Positions 1-9,287 are shown, counted from the first letter of the stretch. The stretch is 16,313 bases of DNA from Acanthamoeba lenticulata (GCA_002179805.1 NAVB01001040.1:1-16313), one strand, 5' to 3'. Notes: a model not told the origin generated them from the letters alone. Translations and numbers: made by a program.

Positions 1-402
1 GTTAAAAGGCAGCATTCGTTCGAGCCCACCACCAATTTTGGCGTGTTTCGAGAGTATACCGCTGGCGCAGCTGTAAAGCAGCGGCAAACACGTTGTGCCT
101 ACACGGATCGATCAGGTAAATCGCAACACGCAAACAAAGCGCTAAGTCCTGTGACTGGTATACTGCATTACTGGAATTTGCAGTTTATGATGCTGTGCTG
201 TTCCGTGGGACGGGGCTGGATTGAGGTTGCAGCCTTGGGCAAATACGGCCAGCCCGATTCCACCGAACAGCCTCACGCTGTTATGTTTTTGTCCGGGTCC
301 GGGTACAAAACGCCAGTGATTTTTTTTTTTTTTTAACACAAGAACGTTCAGCCAAGAAACAATAAAAACCCAACAAAAAAACAAAACGCAAGCAACGCTT
401 TC
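1..402. other. Upstream region without a supportable gene
   Basis: No reading frame here has recognisable protein character; the open frames look random and run through homopolymers. A run of 15 T lies at 320-334, followed by an A-rich stretch up to the SKP1-like start codon, which could be part of its promoter or 5' UTR. A GTTCGAGCC string near 18-26 resembles a tRNA B box, but its flanks do not form a T-stem. Confidence 0.5.
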
Positions 403-1117
403 ATGGACCCGAACGTCGTGCTGCAATCTAGCGATGGGGTGGATTTCACAGTACCGCGAAACGTGGCGTGTCTGTCCTTGACGCTGAGCCACATACTTAA
501 CGGTGAGTCGGTGCCGCCCCTCATACATTTCAATTTCAATCGAAATTCAACGTTGCGTTTCCATCTCTGCTCTCCACAGATGTCTCTCGCAGCCAGTCTG
601 ACGAGCCCATACCCCTTTTCAACATCAACTCCAAGGTAGTTTTCCTTCTGGTGAGTTTGTGGCTGGACAACAGCTCACGTAGCTGGGCAGACGTTAGAAA
701 AGGTTCTCGAGTACTGCAGGCACCACGAGAGCGACGCCGCTGTGAGCGCTGAGGCCGCTGAAGCGAAACCGGACTACTCCATTCACAACATCCAGCCGTG
801 GGATAAAGAGTACATGAACGTGGAGATGGGCCTTTTGTTCGATGTTCTCCTTGTACGTCCACCTCTCTGCAAACACCTTTTGCAGTCCGAGCGTTGACAG
901 GCTCCATTACACAGGCGGCCAACTACCTGGACATCAAGGGTCTGCTCGACCTGGGTTGCAAAACCATCGCCAGCATGACCATTGGTACTCATGGACCCCT
1001 TTTACCAGCGTCCTGGCATCGGCCAGCAAACTTACCACCATGGCTCACTACTGGGGTACAGGCAAGACGCCGGAGGAGATCGAACAGACCTTCCGCATTC
1101 CCGCTCCGCAGCAATGA
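403..1117 (+). CDS. SKP1-like SCF adaptor, C-terminally shortened paralogue
   Basis: SKP1 bridges cullin-1 and F-box proteins in SCF ubiquitin ligases. The model has five exons: 403-502, 580-650, 691-852, 915-984 and 1062-1117. All introns are GT-AG and phase-consistent; the second is only 40 bp. The product is about 152 aa. Signatures in order are LQSSDGVDF near residue 7 (strand 1 of the POZ fold), PIPLFNINSK then LEKVLEYCRHH (compare LKKVIQWCTHH in SKP1), PWDKEYMNVEMGLLFDVLL, then AANYLDIKGLLDLGCKTIA and GKTPEEIEQTFRIP. The protein stops six residues after FRIP (..APQQ). SKP1 proteins usually continue about 20 residues, ending in a WCEE-type tail that forms the last F-box-contacting helix. 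It is a divergent paralogue, not the canonical SKP1. The ATG is the only start ahead of the POZ strand. The gene converges with the minus-strand gene ending at 1231. Confidence 0.88.
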
Positions 1118-1205
1118 TGATGCAACATAGTCGATTTATTTATTGTTGGGAGGGTGTGGTTGAGATGATGCTTTTGTTGATGACAACGCTTGTAATGTAC
1201 ACTGT

Positions 1206-1232
1206 TTCTTCTTCTTCTTCTTCTTCTTCTTC
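1206..1232. repeat. (TTC)9 microsatellite between convergent genes
   Basis: Nine perfect TTC units lie in the 113-bp gap between the SKP1-like stop (1117) and the last stop codon of the minus-strand gene (1231-1233). On the minus strand the run reads GAA and starts at the stop codon of that gene, so it sits at the beginning of its 3' UTR. Confidence 0.9.
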
Positions 1233-4133
1233 AAAGCGCTCTGACGACGGACTGGGCGAGCGGGGACGACGCTGCCGTGGCCGGCTGGTACTGCGAGGCC
1301 GCGCGGCGCCGCATGCTGGGCGAATGAAGCGGAGACGACGAGGCCGAGCGCGAGGTGGGCGCCGGGGGCGCGGGCGCCGTGATGGGCGTGATCGACCCAA
1401 AGGACCCGAAGCTGCTGCGGCGCGGGCTGACCAGGCCGTCCTCGTAGGACGAGTTTCGGCGGCCGCCGGGCGGCTGGTAGGCCGAGTGCCGCAGCGACGA
1501 CGAACGGGCCGAGGGCGTGATGGGCGGCGGAGCCGAGATCTTGCGCCTGTTCAACGAAAAATGTTCGTTATGATGTTAAAAATCGACCAATAAGGGGGAA
1601 GACGCACCTGGCTGAGCTGCGTAGCGGGCCAAAGGCGGTCATCATCGTCCGCTCGACGTCGTCGGTGTCGAGGAGGGGCACGACGGGCGTCGCCAGCGCG
1701 AACGGCTTCTCCGGGGGCGTGGCCTCGAGCTTGGATGGCGACGAGGCCTGCTTCTTCAGGGCCGAGCCACTGCCCAGCAGCGCTTTGGCGATGTTGCGCT
1801 TGAGCGTGGCGACTTCCTCCACGGCCTGCGCGCCGGGCGCCCCGCTTTGGAACTGCTCGTTGATCTCCTTCTCGGCCTTGGTCAGTTCCTCGTCGAGGAC
1901 GGCGCCCTCTTTTTCGACCGGGGCTGCTGGTGAAGCTTCTCCAGGTTGGCCCGCGTTCTCCTCACTCTCCTTGCTGCCCTTCTTCTTTTTCTTGTCCTTT
2001 TTCTTGTCCTTCTTGCTCTTCTTCTTGTTCTTCCTAAGGAGCTCCTCGTCCGTCTCGCCTTCTGCGTCTGTCGTCATCGTTGTCGTCGGAGCCACGACAG
2101 GTGGCTTCTCCTGTTGCTTCTCGGCTGCGGCTGCCACCGTCTCGCTCGCCGCTTCGTTCTTTGGCGGCTGTTCGCTTTCGCTCTTTTTCGGTTGGCTGCT
2201 CGCTTTCGCTGTTTTCTTTGTCGTCGACTTTTTCTTCTTCTTGGGCTGCTTGCCGCTGCTTTCCGTCGCCTGGCCGTGGCTCGGGGACATCATCATCCTC
2301 ATGGCCTCGTCGTCATCGCCGTCCTCATCGAGGCTCACCAGTGGCTTTTCGGTCCAGAGCGAGAAGGCTCTCCTTCTCAGCCCGGCCACCATGCCGCCGC
2401 TGCCGACCGGCGGCGTTACCAGATTGGGCGTCGGCGACTCCGAGCCGGCATCCGCGTCGACGCTCCTCGGGGAGGACATCATGACCAGCGAGTCGGCCCG
2501 GGCGCGGCCGCCGTGCGCGGCCTTGGCCTCCTTCTTCCTCTCCTTCTTCTCCTTCTTGGCTTGCTGCTTCTCCTCCTTCTTGCGCCTCTTCTTGGCCTCC
2601 TTGCTCTCCTTCTCCTCGCGTGGCGTCTCCGCGTCCTGCGCGGCCTTTTCCTTCTTGTCGACGCCCTCGTCCTTGGCCTCGTCCTTCTCCTCCTTGTTCT
2701 TCTTCCGGCGCAGGCGCGGCGAAAAGAGCGCCAGCCCGCCGCTCTGGCTGCTGCCCTTCTTGTCCTTTTTCTCCTTTTTCTCTTTCTTCTCCTTCTTGTC
2801 CTTTTTCTTGTTGTTCTGCTTCGTGCCTTCATCGTCGTCGTCATCTCGCGGCGGCCGCTGGGCGAGCTGGTCCTCGACCACAGTGAGCGACGCCGACGAG
2901 CCGACCTGGGCCGCCGCAGGCGTCACCGACGACAATCCTACGTCCGGCGCGATGATCTCGCTCTGCGGCGTGGCCAGCGCCTTGCGCTCGGGCTCGCCCC
3001 CGGGCGCCTTGGGCTTGGCGCTGGTGGTGGCGCTCTGTTGGACGGGCTTGACGGCTGCTGGGCGTTGGCCGTCTTCGCCAGCCGACGAGCCGACCTCTGC
3101 ACCTTGATGCTGTTGCTCCGACGCCACGGCCTTGGCCTTGGCCTTGGCGTTGGTCGGCGACTGGGGCTGGTCCTTGGTCTCGTCCTTGGCGGCGGCTGCG
3201 GCCTCGTCCTTCTTCGTCTTCGTGGACTTGGGTTTTGGCTTCGCGTCCGGCGCTATGGTTGGGGCCGAAGTCGACGACGATGATGACTCGGGCTGGCTCG
3301 GCGCCGAAGAAGTCGTCGCGGCCACGGCTGCGGGCTCAAGACGAGCCGCGGCGGGCGTCGCGGGAAGAGCCTTGTTTTGGGCTTGCACTTTGGAGGGCGT
3401 CTTGGCGGCCGAGGCCGAGGTTGCGGACGGCTTGAAGGCGCTCGGCGACGAGGCCGACGATGTCGACGTCGACGAGGGCGTGGCGTCGAATTTTTTCTTG
3501 AGCTCCTCCATCTTGGCGCGCGACGTCGAAGAAGACAGCGACGACGAGGACGACGCGGGAGAGGACGACGTGGCGCTGCTGGCCGCCTTCATGTTGCGCA
3601 TGGAGATGGTGACCAGTTTGTTCTTGAGGTCTTCCGTCCGCGAGCGCGACGACGAGAGCTGCGACGACGTGGTGGAAGACGACGACGAAGCAGAAGACAA
3701 CGAAGACGCGACCGTGGGCTGGTCCTTGACTGTCGAGGTCGAGCTGGCCACGGACGAGAACTGCTTGGCCAGCTCGAGCACCACCGAGCGCCCGCTGCCG
3801 AGCCCGCCCTCGCTGGCCTCGCCCGGCTTGGGCGACGTCGGCCGCTCGGCCGAGTAGACTCGGACCCACGGGCCGTCCCCCGCGTTGGACGTCGTCGCAG
3901 CCATCGTAGTCGTCGTCGTTGTCGATTCACCTCCAGCAGCAGACGGGAGCACGCACGTGTAGGCCGACGTGGGTCGGCGCTTAGGCAGGTGTAGCGGGTT
4001 GTTGCTCGCTCCTGGCGGCTGCTGTTGCCCCCCAAGCCCACATGTGAGCCCATACGACACGATGATGACATGACATGGACATAGTCCTAGGCGACGCCGA
4101 AAACAAAACGTGCGAGCAGCTGCATCGCCACTC
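1231..4133 (-). CDS. Large Ser/Ala/Lys-rich low-complexity protein (body exons)
   Basis: Unrecognised protein. A long minus-strand frame is open from at least 4060 to 1608, is spliced (donor GTGCGT at 1607, acceptor CAG at 1548-1547, phase 2), and ends at 1231 after an exon encoding RKISAPPPITPSARSSSLRH. In order it shows a GPWVRVYSAERPTSPKPGE stretch, three short amphipathic elements in Ser-rich linker (VLELAKQFSSV, RTEDLKNKLVTI, KMEELKKKFDAT), a Pro/Ala/Thr-rich zone, strongly basic KKDKKEKK tracts (about 2757-2820 and 1975-2035), and a Ser/Pro-rich tail. No enzyme domain is visible. The 4060 codon is GTG, so it cannot be a normal start. The first in-frame ATG is at 3904. Alternatively the frame is entered by splicing at the CCTAG acceptor (exon start 4133) from the exon at 4320-4825; the phases agree. 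It may be a nuclear or cytoskeletal scaffold; function is unknown. Confidence 0.7.
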
Positions 4134-4145
4134 CTAGGCGACGCC
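4085..4145. repeat. 14-bp direct repeat, TCCTAGGCGACGCC, two copies
   Basis: Perfect copies lie at 4085-4098 and 4132-4145, 47 bp apart. On the minus strand each reads GGCGTCGCCTAGGA and presents a CCTAG that could act as a 3' splice site for the low-complexity gene. The two sites enter the downstream reading frame in different phases. The distal (4132) copy has a long pyrimidine-rich tract upstream and fits the phase of the donor at 4319. Confidence 0.75.
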
Positions 4146-4319
4146 AGGAAGAAGAGTCCAGAAGCGTACGGGAGAAGAAGGGGACGGCGCTACAGGGGCA
4201 CTCATCATGGAGATGGGGCGAGCCGGGGGATGCGCCCTGCGTGACGTTGATGGTGGGTGGGCCAGGGGGAGGTCGTGGTTAGCCAAAGGGTCGAGTGAGA
4301 GCAAGAAGAAACCGCGTAC

Positions 4320-4825
4320 ACGGACGCATTGCGCAGGGTGAGGGCTCGAGGCTTGACCGAGGGGCGCGGGGGTATCGGCGGCCGCTCGACTGTGCTGGCC
4401 GAGCTGGCGGACGAGAGCGGGGAAGCGTCGGAAGATGAAGACGACGATGACGACGCTGGGGTGGGTGTGCCGGCCGGGCGTAGCGCCGAGGAAGAAGATG
4501 AAGATGAAAGACTCGCCTCAACGTTGGGGAAGTAGGGCGGAATAGGTGGGAGGGGCTTGCGTTTGGATGCTGTGCGCTGGAACGAGGCGAGGGGAGATGA
4601 ACGTGAAGAGGAAGGGGAAGAAGGAGGAGAGAGCGACGAAGAGGAGTTGAGACCGCCAAGAGGCGAGGCGGCGTAGGTGGAGGCGGCGCGAGGGCGCAAG
4701 GGCGAGACGCGCGGCTCGCCTGTCTTCAACTGTTGCGGTGAGGGCGACGAGATGGGTTGGTTGGGGGTAGTTTCGCTTCCCCTCCCCGCAGGAGCGGCGG
4801 CAACATGCTCCATCGTGCCTAGCAT
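4320..4825 (-). CDS. Pro/Ser-rich exon with SH3-ligand motifs
   Basis: Unrecognised coding exon on the minus strand. From ATG 4825 it encodes MLGTMEHVAAAPAG, then Ser/Pro-rich sequence, KRKPLPPIPPYFP (about 4530-4570), a poly-Ser stretch, and RPPIPPRPSVKPR (about 4335-4395). RxxPxxP and PxxPxR patterns of this kind are known SH3-domain ligands. The frame stays open upstream of the ATG, with charged sequence KAKEGRERLRRDAQLERL, so an earlier exon may exist. A GTACGC donor at 4319 leaves phase 2, and the CCTAG acceptor at 4135-4134 accepts phase 2, giving one gene of roughly 1115 aa with the body exons at 1231-4133. Without splicing the frame stops near 4205. The gene is divergent from the SRPBCC gene at 5028. 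It could be a scaffold or cytoskeletal adaptor; I do not recognise it. Confidence 0.6.
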
Positions 4826-4951
4826 CAAGCGCTCAAGCTGTGCGTCGCGGCGTAACCGTTCTCTTCCCTCTTTCGCCTTGAATCTGCTTGTTCGGTGTCC
4901 CCGTGTTCGAGGAGGCCACGAACGAGCCAACGTTGCAGAGTTGCCCTCCAA

Positions 4952-5027
4952 CGGCTCTTTAATTAATTGTAATTATTGTCGGCCTATTTACTTTTCTTTT
5001 TCATTTCTTTTTGTTGTCCGCAAAAGG
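4952..5027. promoter_or_regulatory. Putative compact divergent promoter
   Basis: A locally AT-rich, pyrimidine-rich stretch (TTTAATTAATTGTAATTATT at about 4959-4978, then CTTTTC tracts) separates the minus-strand gene near 4825 from the plus-strand ATG at 5028. The short head-to-head spacing and the base-composition change support a shared promoter. No specific factor site is identifiable. Confidence 0.35.
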
Positions 5028-5769
5028 ATGGCGCGCTGGGTGCTTGTGGGGCTGTTGATGCTTGGGCTGAGCGTGTTGCTGTATCCTCTGCTACGCTTCA
5101 CGACAGTGCAGTATGAAGCGGCAGCGTTCATTCAGGCTCCTCGCGCTCGTGTTGCCCAAGTCCTCTTGGACCCACACAACCGCCTTCAGCCTCTTGTGTA
5201 TTGCCACCCATAACGCAAGTTGCAGTGAGTTGTTGGCACTTGTTCATATGCTGTTCAACTTCAGGGTGGACACGAAAGTACTTCATGAAGAGGGGAACGT
5301 CCTTGTCTATGACGTCACGGAAGCCCTCACCATGTTGGGTTTTGTAGTCAATGTGCGTGTGTAAGACTGGCGTCCACCTTCTTCTTCAACTCACACCGAG
5401 AGTGCAGAACACAGTCCTTGTCACGCGCACGTTCGAAGAAGGGCCAACCCACCATTTCATTGACTCCCACGTGAAGGCGTACGGCCCCGCTCAGTTCATC
5501 TTCTCCGCCAAGCAACGCTTCTCGCTCGAGGTGCTGTCTTTATGTTTCTGTGCATGTTTGGCGAGCGCACATACTCACACTTTCTCTTCACGTTCACGCA
5601 GAGCGACAACCCGACCGACGTGGGAGTTCATGTTAAAGACACGATTTGGTTGACGGCGCCTTTCGTGCTGGCCGAATACTATGTCGGACCCACTGCTCGT
5701 GACGCGCATCGAGATCTCGTGCAAGCGCTTAAGCTTCGCGTAGAAGAGGAGCAGAAACTCTCCTCCTGA
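5028..5769 (+). CDS. Membrane-anchored SRPBCC/START-like ligand-binding protein
   Basis: Four exons: 5028-5197, 5265-5352, 5408-5530 and 5602-5769. All introns are GT-AG and phases agree, giving about 182 aa. Residues 1-24 are a hydrophobic signal anchor (LVGLLMLGLSVLLYPLL). What follows resembles the SRPBCC helix-grip fold: an entry strand and helix AAFIQAPRARVAQVLLDPH (the usual pattern is xIxAPxxxVwxvLxDPxx), a run of beta strands (VLHEEGNVLVYDV, NTVLVTRTFEEG, AQFIFSAKQRFSLE, VGVHVKDTIWL), and a long closing helix PFVLAEYYVGPTARDAHRDL onward. Relatives bind lipids or other hydrophobic ligands; here the pocket would sit next to a membrane. The fold is inferred from pattern. Ligand and location are unknown. 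The stop TGA is 174 bp before the BPI/LBP start. Confidence 0.72.
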
Positions 5770-5943
5770 TGATCAAATAGGATCGTGATGGCAGATTGTG
5801 AGATAAATGCAATATAAACACACAAATGAAAAGGTGTTCTAGAGCAGCGGCAAGCCGCGTGCCGCAGACGAGAAAGGCGCGCGGAGCTTTCTTGCTGGCC
5901 CTGTCCGCTTGGTCGCGTTGTTTTTTTATCAAACCAAAACAAC

Positions 5944-8187
5944 ATGCGCTTGTTGCTGTTGGTCGTCGTTGCGCTGTTGGGGCTGTCAATTTGTGCTTCT
6001 GCGTCCAACCCAGGCTTCAAGGTCACCTTGACCGATCGTGGTACGTCGTGTCGAACCTCCCCCCCCCCCTCTATTCGTCCTTCAGCAGGGCCTGCCCTCT
6101 TCCAGCGAGGCGCAGTGACCCGATGACCACATGAGGCTGACCAACCAATTCTAAAACTCCGGTGTTATGTTGGTCAACATGATAGGCTTGAACTACGCCC
6201 GCGAAGTGGCGATCGAGTACCTGCAGAAAAGGTTTGCCACTGTCAAGGTGCCAGATGAAAGCGGCGACGCCCACGCGCCTGTTGTTGGCAAGATCAAATG
6301 GGAACTCAAGGACATTGAGATGTCCGGCCTCGAGCTTCCACGTTCAGCCATCCGCGTTTTGCCTGGTCGCGGCGTCTCCGTGTCGATGTACTTTGCCCAT
6401 CAAGATGTGGTGTGATGTGTGGACTAATCTTTGCCATGTTCAGTGACCAAGCTGCCATCGAGGTTCGCATGAAGTTCCACTACCGTGAACACCACTGGTA
6501 TGTTTGAAGATGATGCGCCAAAGAAAGGAATACCTTTCCTTACGAACTTACACAACTTCGTATTTGCCATAAATGGAAATTAGGCCGCACATCAAAGGAC
6601 ACGGCAGCCTGGTCATCAAGGCGAGCGGCATGAATGTGCGTTCTTGCTCCATCCCACTTGGTTTGCTCGTTCTATGGTAGATCTCAATCACCTGTTGTGC
6701 ATCTGCAGATCGCGGTAGACATCCATGTGGGTGAGCAGAACTCGCGGCCCACCATGTCCGTCCTGTCGTCGCACTGCAGTATCGGCGGCCTGAGCATCAA
6801 GGAGCACGGCGGCCCCAGCTGGCTCTACAACTTTTTCCTTCGCGTGCTGCACAAGCCGATCAAGAACGCAGCTGAAAAGGCCATCGCGTCTTCCATCCAA
6901 AACCTGCTCAACCGCGTACGTGGCGCCAGCAGAACATCAACTCGCACAACAGCCACTGACCTAGTTTCTGTTTCTACCGAAAGGGCGGCAACGAGGCCTT
7001 GGCCACGGTGCCCCTCAGCGAGAAGTTTGGGGGCATTGCGGAAGTCGACTATTCTCTGGTTTACGCGCCGACTTTTGGCCCCAACTACCTGACCATCAAC
7101 GCGCGGGGCGAGTTCTACTACCTGGCCCACAAGACTGTACGCTTGCTGCACTTGTAACTCACCAAATTTTATTGTGACATTAAACGGCGGACGACGCGCA
7201 GGGAGCGCCGTTCGCGGTGGAGCCGATGCCCAACGAGGTCAACAACGACATGATGCAAATCATTCTGAGCGACTTTGTGCCCAACTCTGCTTCATATGTG
7301 TTCCGCGAGGCTGGCAAGATGACCCATGTCATCACGGACAACGTACATTCACCTGCTTCTTCGCTCTGACTTGTTGCTTACGACCTCCTCCAACAGCAAC
7401 TCCCCAAGTGGGCGCCGATTCGTCTCAATACGAACGCTTGGTCTCGTATCCTTTTTCCGACTACCGCTTGTGTTTGTGCTTTTTTAGTTTATGTTTTTAT
7501 CTTTTTTTTTGAATTTGTACTTTTTTTTGCAGTTCTTGTATGACACCTTGACTTCACCCGCGAAAGACATCCTGCCGGAGCTGACGAAGAAGTTTCCCAA
7601 CCACGAGATGGAAGTGACGTTGCATACTGCGGCGATTCCCCAGGCCGCCTTCGCGCCACAGGGCATCCACGTTTCTGGTCCAGGTCAGATCACCGTCAGT
7701 GTCCTTGTGGCCAACAAGCCCGTGCCGGTGTTTGCACTTGACGTCACGCTCACCACGACCGCCAAGGTTTGCGTCTCCATCTTCATCTTCCTCTCCTCGA
7801 GGTTCTTTGTATTGATGGTGACGCACGTTGCAGGTGTTTGTCAAGGAAAACAGAATTCACGCTGAACTGGCTTATCTCGAGTCCCCGATCACCGTCGCCG
7901 TGCGCAGCCCTCTTCACGCCTAGATCGGCTCTCCACCATTTAAATCTTTCCAACACTCACTAAACTTCTTTCTACGACAGTACTCGCACGTGGGCGAAAT
8001 CACGGTCAATACTGTCGACCACTACGTGAAGCTTCTGTGCACTGACGCGATTGTGCCCTTCTTCAACTATTACCTCTCGCACGGCATCAACATCCCCACC
8101 GTGCGTGGCGTCAGCTTCGTCAACCCGCGCATTGTGACTGGGCCTCACTACCTGGCTGTCGCCACAGACATCCACTACACCTGGTAG
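5944..8187 (+). CDS. Secreted BPI/LBP-family lipid-binding protein
   Basis: BPI/LBP proteins bind lipopolysaccharide and phospholipids in two apolar pockets of a boomerang-shaped molecule. Exons: 5944-6040, 6186-6387, 6444-6497, 6584-6635, 6709-6915, 6984-7136, 7202-7342, 7397-about 7471, 7533-7766, 7834-7899 and 7981-8187, giving about 495 aa (family about 450-490). Residues 1-20 are a signal peptide (RLLLLVVVALLGLSICASA). NPGFKVTLTDRGLNYAREVA is the classic BPI N-terminus. Further landmarks are KWELKDIEMSGLELP, RPTMSVLSSHCSIGGLSI, AEVDYSLVYAP, FREAGKMTHVITDN, ELTKKFPNHEMEVTLHTA and a C-terminal GPHYLAVATDIHYTW. The second Cys of the usual N-domain disulfide is not visible. The intron after residue W of LNTNAW has no strong donor in the required phase; 7472 is a weak candidate. 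The likely role is binding or killing Gram-negative prey in the phagosome. Confidence 0.9.
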
Positions 8188-8344
8188 GCTTGTGTCTCGC
8201 GCACATCACGATTGCATTTTATTTTAATGACCATAAAGGCCACGCGGCTCCTTGTGTTTCTCAAGAGAAGGTCACAAAATGCTTCACCTAGTGGGTTCAT
8301 GATCTCATCATCGAAGGCGGCCCTTCCATTCTAAAAAACAACTT

Positions 8345-8459
8345 AAGTGTTATCTTGGCCTTGTTGAAATGTCAGGGACATGGGTCAATCAAGGGTTTGC
8401 CAATCTCACCGTCGCACATGCGTCCCCGGTACGTTCGCAGCAAGATGAAGATAACACTT
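8345..8459. repeat. Short inverted repeat flanking an exon-like segment
   Basis: AAGTGTTATCTT at 8345-8356 is matched by its perfect reverse complement AAGATAACACTT at 8448-8459, and the match extends imperfectly outwards. The arms enclose about 91 bp that include the exon-like piece at 8376-8428. It could be a mobile-element relic, a hairpin, or a chance match. Confidence 0.55.
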
Positions 8460-9287
8460 GAGCTCATTCATTGCTTCTCTTCCTCTTCTTCCTCCTCCTA
8501 GGGGTCAAGTTTGCACGGCCGGTTGCCCAAGTGCGTCCACCCTTTGACAATGCCACACATGCTGATGTTGACGTTGATGTGTTCTTGACCCCAATGTACG
8601 TCCTTTTCAAATCCCAAACCTGTTGGAGATTTGGCCAACGCTGAACCTGGCGGCAACATGCAGGGGCCAACGTGATGCGCCAGGTGGTGCCGAGGCGTAG
8701 ATGCTGTTGTTGAGGCCGGTGAGGCGATAGCGCAGCGTGATGCCGTTTTTCTGGGCGTAGCAAATCATCATCAGCGGGTCGCGTTGGGCGCCCGTGTCAG
8801 AGAGGTCCACTGACCACTTGACGGTCCTGGATGGCATGGTGAAGTCGACCTCGTGTGGGAGTCCGACGACGGCAGCAACTCAACTGCAAGCGTTGGCAGT
8901 TACGTCCTCGTGATGACGCTTCCACCGTTCATCAGCAACGTGCAGTACAACCCAAGCATGGGCCTTGGAGCGCTGCTTGGGCGACTCGCTGTCGTCGACG
9001 CCATTGTCTGATGTGAGTCCATGGTCATGGTCATGGTGGGATCAGTGCCTGTCAATTCCAGCTTCAACGCGCCCAACGTACTCCCTCTTGATGCCAACAC
9101 GCCCTACTTTATCGCCTATTGTGCCGATATCTCCAACGGTGGCGACATGACATACTCCTTCAGAGCCAACATCAACAACAGATGAGGCTTCCTCGTTGGC
9201 GTCGGCTACACCAAGGGCTCCTTCAGCTTCTTTGGCCATTATGAGTGTACAGATTGTTTTGTACTTGTAGTTGTTTCACCAGTGTGA
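8376..9287 (+). pseudogene. Broken remains of an unidentified multi-exon protein gene
   Basis: Several pieces look like real exons but form no intact gene. Plus strand 8376-8428 (TWVNQGFANLTVAHASP, then GTACGT) and 8502-8595 (VKFARPVAQVRPPFDNATHA, preceded by CCTAG, followed by GTACGT) have splice-like edges. The best frame at 8607-8837 is on the minus strand (VKWSVDLSDTG ... MICYAQKNGITLRYRLTGLNN). Plus strand 8815-8999 encodes WESDDGSN then SYVLVMTLPPFISNVQYNPS, ending at TGA. Plus strand 9021-9185 encodes FNAPNVLPLDANTPYFIAYC and ends at TGA, after which the same frame continues plausibly (GFLVGVGYTKGSFSFFGHYE) to 9285-9287. Both PYFIAYCAD and MMICYAQKNG pieces look like versions of one beta-strand module. 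No start codon or continuous model could be built. The family is not recognised; Asn/Ser-rich beta sequence suggests an extracellular protein. Confidence 0.5.

Noticed and set aside
5..45. Possible tRNA 3' half (GTTCGAGCC B-box-like)
   Set aside because: The flanking bases do not form a T-stem or acceptor stem.
43..336. 97-codon frame at the left end
   Set aside because: No protein character, runs through a poly-T tract coding for Phe, no splice partner.
1665..3283. Long plus-strand open frames (over 400 codons) opposite the Lys/Ser-rich gene
   Set aside because: They are runs of Ser, Leu and Phe produced by the antisense of biased Lys/Glu/Ser codons; no protein-like pattern or splice signals, and the minus-strand frame is longer and coherent.
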